From Eubacterium sp. (GTDB taxonomy: Bacteria; Bacillota; Clostridia; Lachnospirales; Lachnospiraceae), in the NCBI GenBank assembly GCA_024697885.1, contig JAILSA010000021.1, positions 1-13,204 of the forward strand: a stretch of 13,204 bases of DNA, read 5' to 3'. A model generated the notes under the pieces. The model made no database searches and was not told where the DNA came from. It worked only from the letters and a program-made list of their open reading frames with translations. This document shows, in pieces, positions 13,015 to 13,204 of the stretch. The stretch's first letter is position 1; each line of letters starts with the position of its first letter. The position numbers and the translations under genes were made by a program.

Positions 13015-13204
13015 GTGACGAAAAACGAAAATTCACGCTTTTTGCCAGATGGAACTGTGCTAAATGATAGGTATCGGATTGATTCTGTCAGTAGTTACGG
13101 AAACTTTGGCATAACCTATGTTGGGTGGGACCTCTTATTAGACAGTCGAGTGGCTGTCAAGGAATTTTTTCCCATTAATCGTGTGGGAAGAAATATAGCA
13201 TGTG
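13015..13204 (+). CDS. Serine/threonine protein kinase, N-terminal fragment (cut by window edge)
   Basis: I translated this from the GTG at 13015, preceded by GGGAGG at 13003-13008; 63 codons are visible. The pattern LPDGTVLNDRYRID, then GNFGITYVGWD and VAVKEFFPIN matches the start of bacterial Hanks-type kinases, which typically read GRYxI, LGxGGFGITY, and VAIKEFFP. The Lys of VAVKEF (residue 48) is the expected ATP-binding lysine. The glycine-rich loop is unusual: SSYGNFG lacks the first glycine found in most homologues. The catalytic loop and any membrane or ligand-binding parts lie beyond the edge, so activity cannot be judged. No partner phosphatase or FHA protein is visible. The family call is secure; the role is unknown. 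Confidence 0.85.
   Translation, partial: MTKNENSRFLPDGTVLNDRYRIDSVSSYGNFGITYVGWDLLLDSRVAVKEFFPINRVGRNIAC

Noticed and set aside
1..13204. CRISPR array, insertion sequence, phage, toxin-antitoxin or defence island
   Set aside because: I found no spaced repeats, transposase or integrase motifs, or tRNA-like sequence; apart from the short in-gene glycine repeat the window is ordinary chromosomal gene content.

Overview
The window looks like chromosomal DNA of a low-to-mid GC Gram-positive anaerobe, most likely a gut Clostridia/Lachnospiraceae relative. The evidence is strong AGGAGG-type ribosome sites, a Veg homologue, a lipobox lipoprotein, a secreted M13 peptidase with bacterial Ig-like domains, and a pantothenate operon that uses a PanG-type (Rossmann/DUF2520) protein where PanE would be expected. 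No mobile element, CRISPR array, tRNA or rRNA is visible. The longest gene-free stretch is about 230 bases.

Layout. (1) 1-1679, minus strand: an OmpR-family response regulator followed 3 bases later by a membrane sensor histidine kinase that runs off the left edge. (2) 1834-4119, plus strand: a large lipoprotein that reads as a tannase-like alpha/beta hydrolase, with a Ser/Asp/His triad and a collagen-like glycine-rich insert. It is divergent from the two-component pair. The shared intergenic region is mirror-symmetric: two TTCAA direct repeats with an 11-bp period face each way, and each pair ends the same distance from its own -10 box. (3) 4250-7255, plus: a secreted M13 zinc metallopeptidase with two N-terminal Ig-like domains and an unexpected 48-residue C-terminal tail. 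(4) 7260-11450, plus: panG-like, panB, panC, panD, coaBC, a compact operon from ketoisovalerate and aspartate to pantothenate, plus the bifunctional enzyme that makes 4'-phosphopantetheine. Its near-consensus promoter lies inside the M13 tail. (5) 11544-11780, plus: veg, with its own extended -10 promoter and a strong terminator shared with the convergent gene. (6) 11846-12787, minus: an AEC-family permease. (7) 13015-13204, plus: the N-terminus of a Ser/Thr protein kinase, cut by the right edge.

How the parts work together. Inference: the kinase/regulator pair controls both itself and the surface tannase-like hydrolase through the symmetric four-site operator, giving a self-contained sensing and ester-hydrolysis module. 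The pan-coaBC operon is a housekeeping coenzyme A supply unit. PanG would supply the ketopantoate reductase step between PanB and PanC. The pantothenate kinase, CoaD and CoaE must lie elsewhere. The M13 peptidase, Veg, permease and Ser/Thr kinase appear to be separate transcription units.
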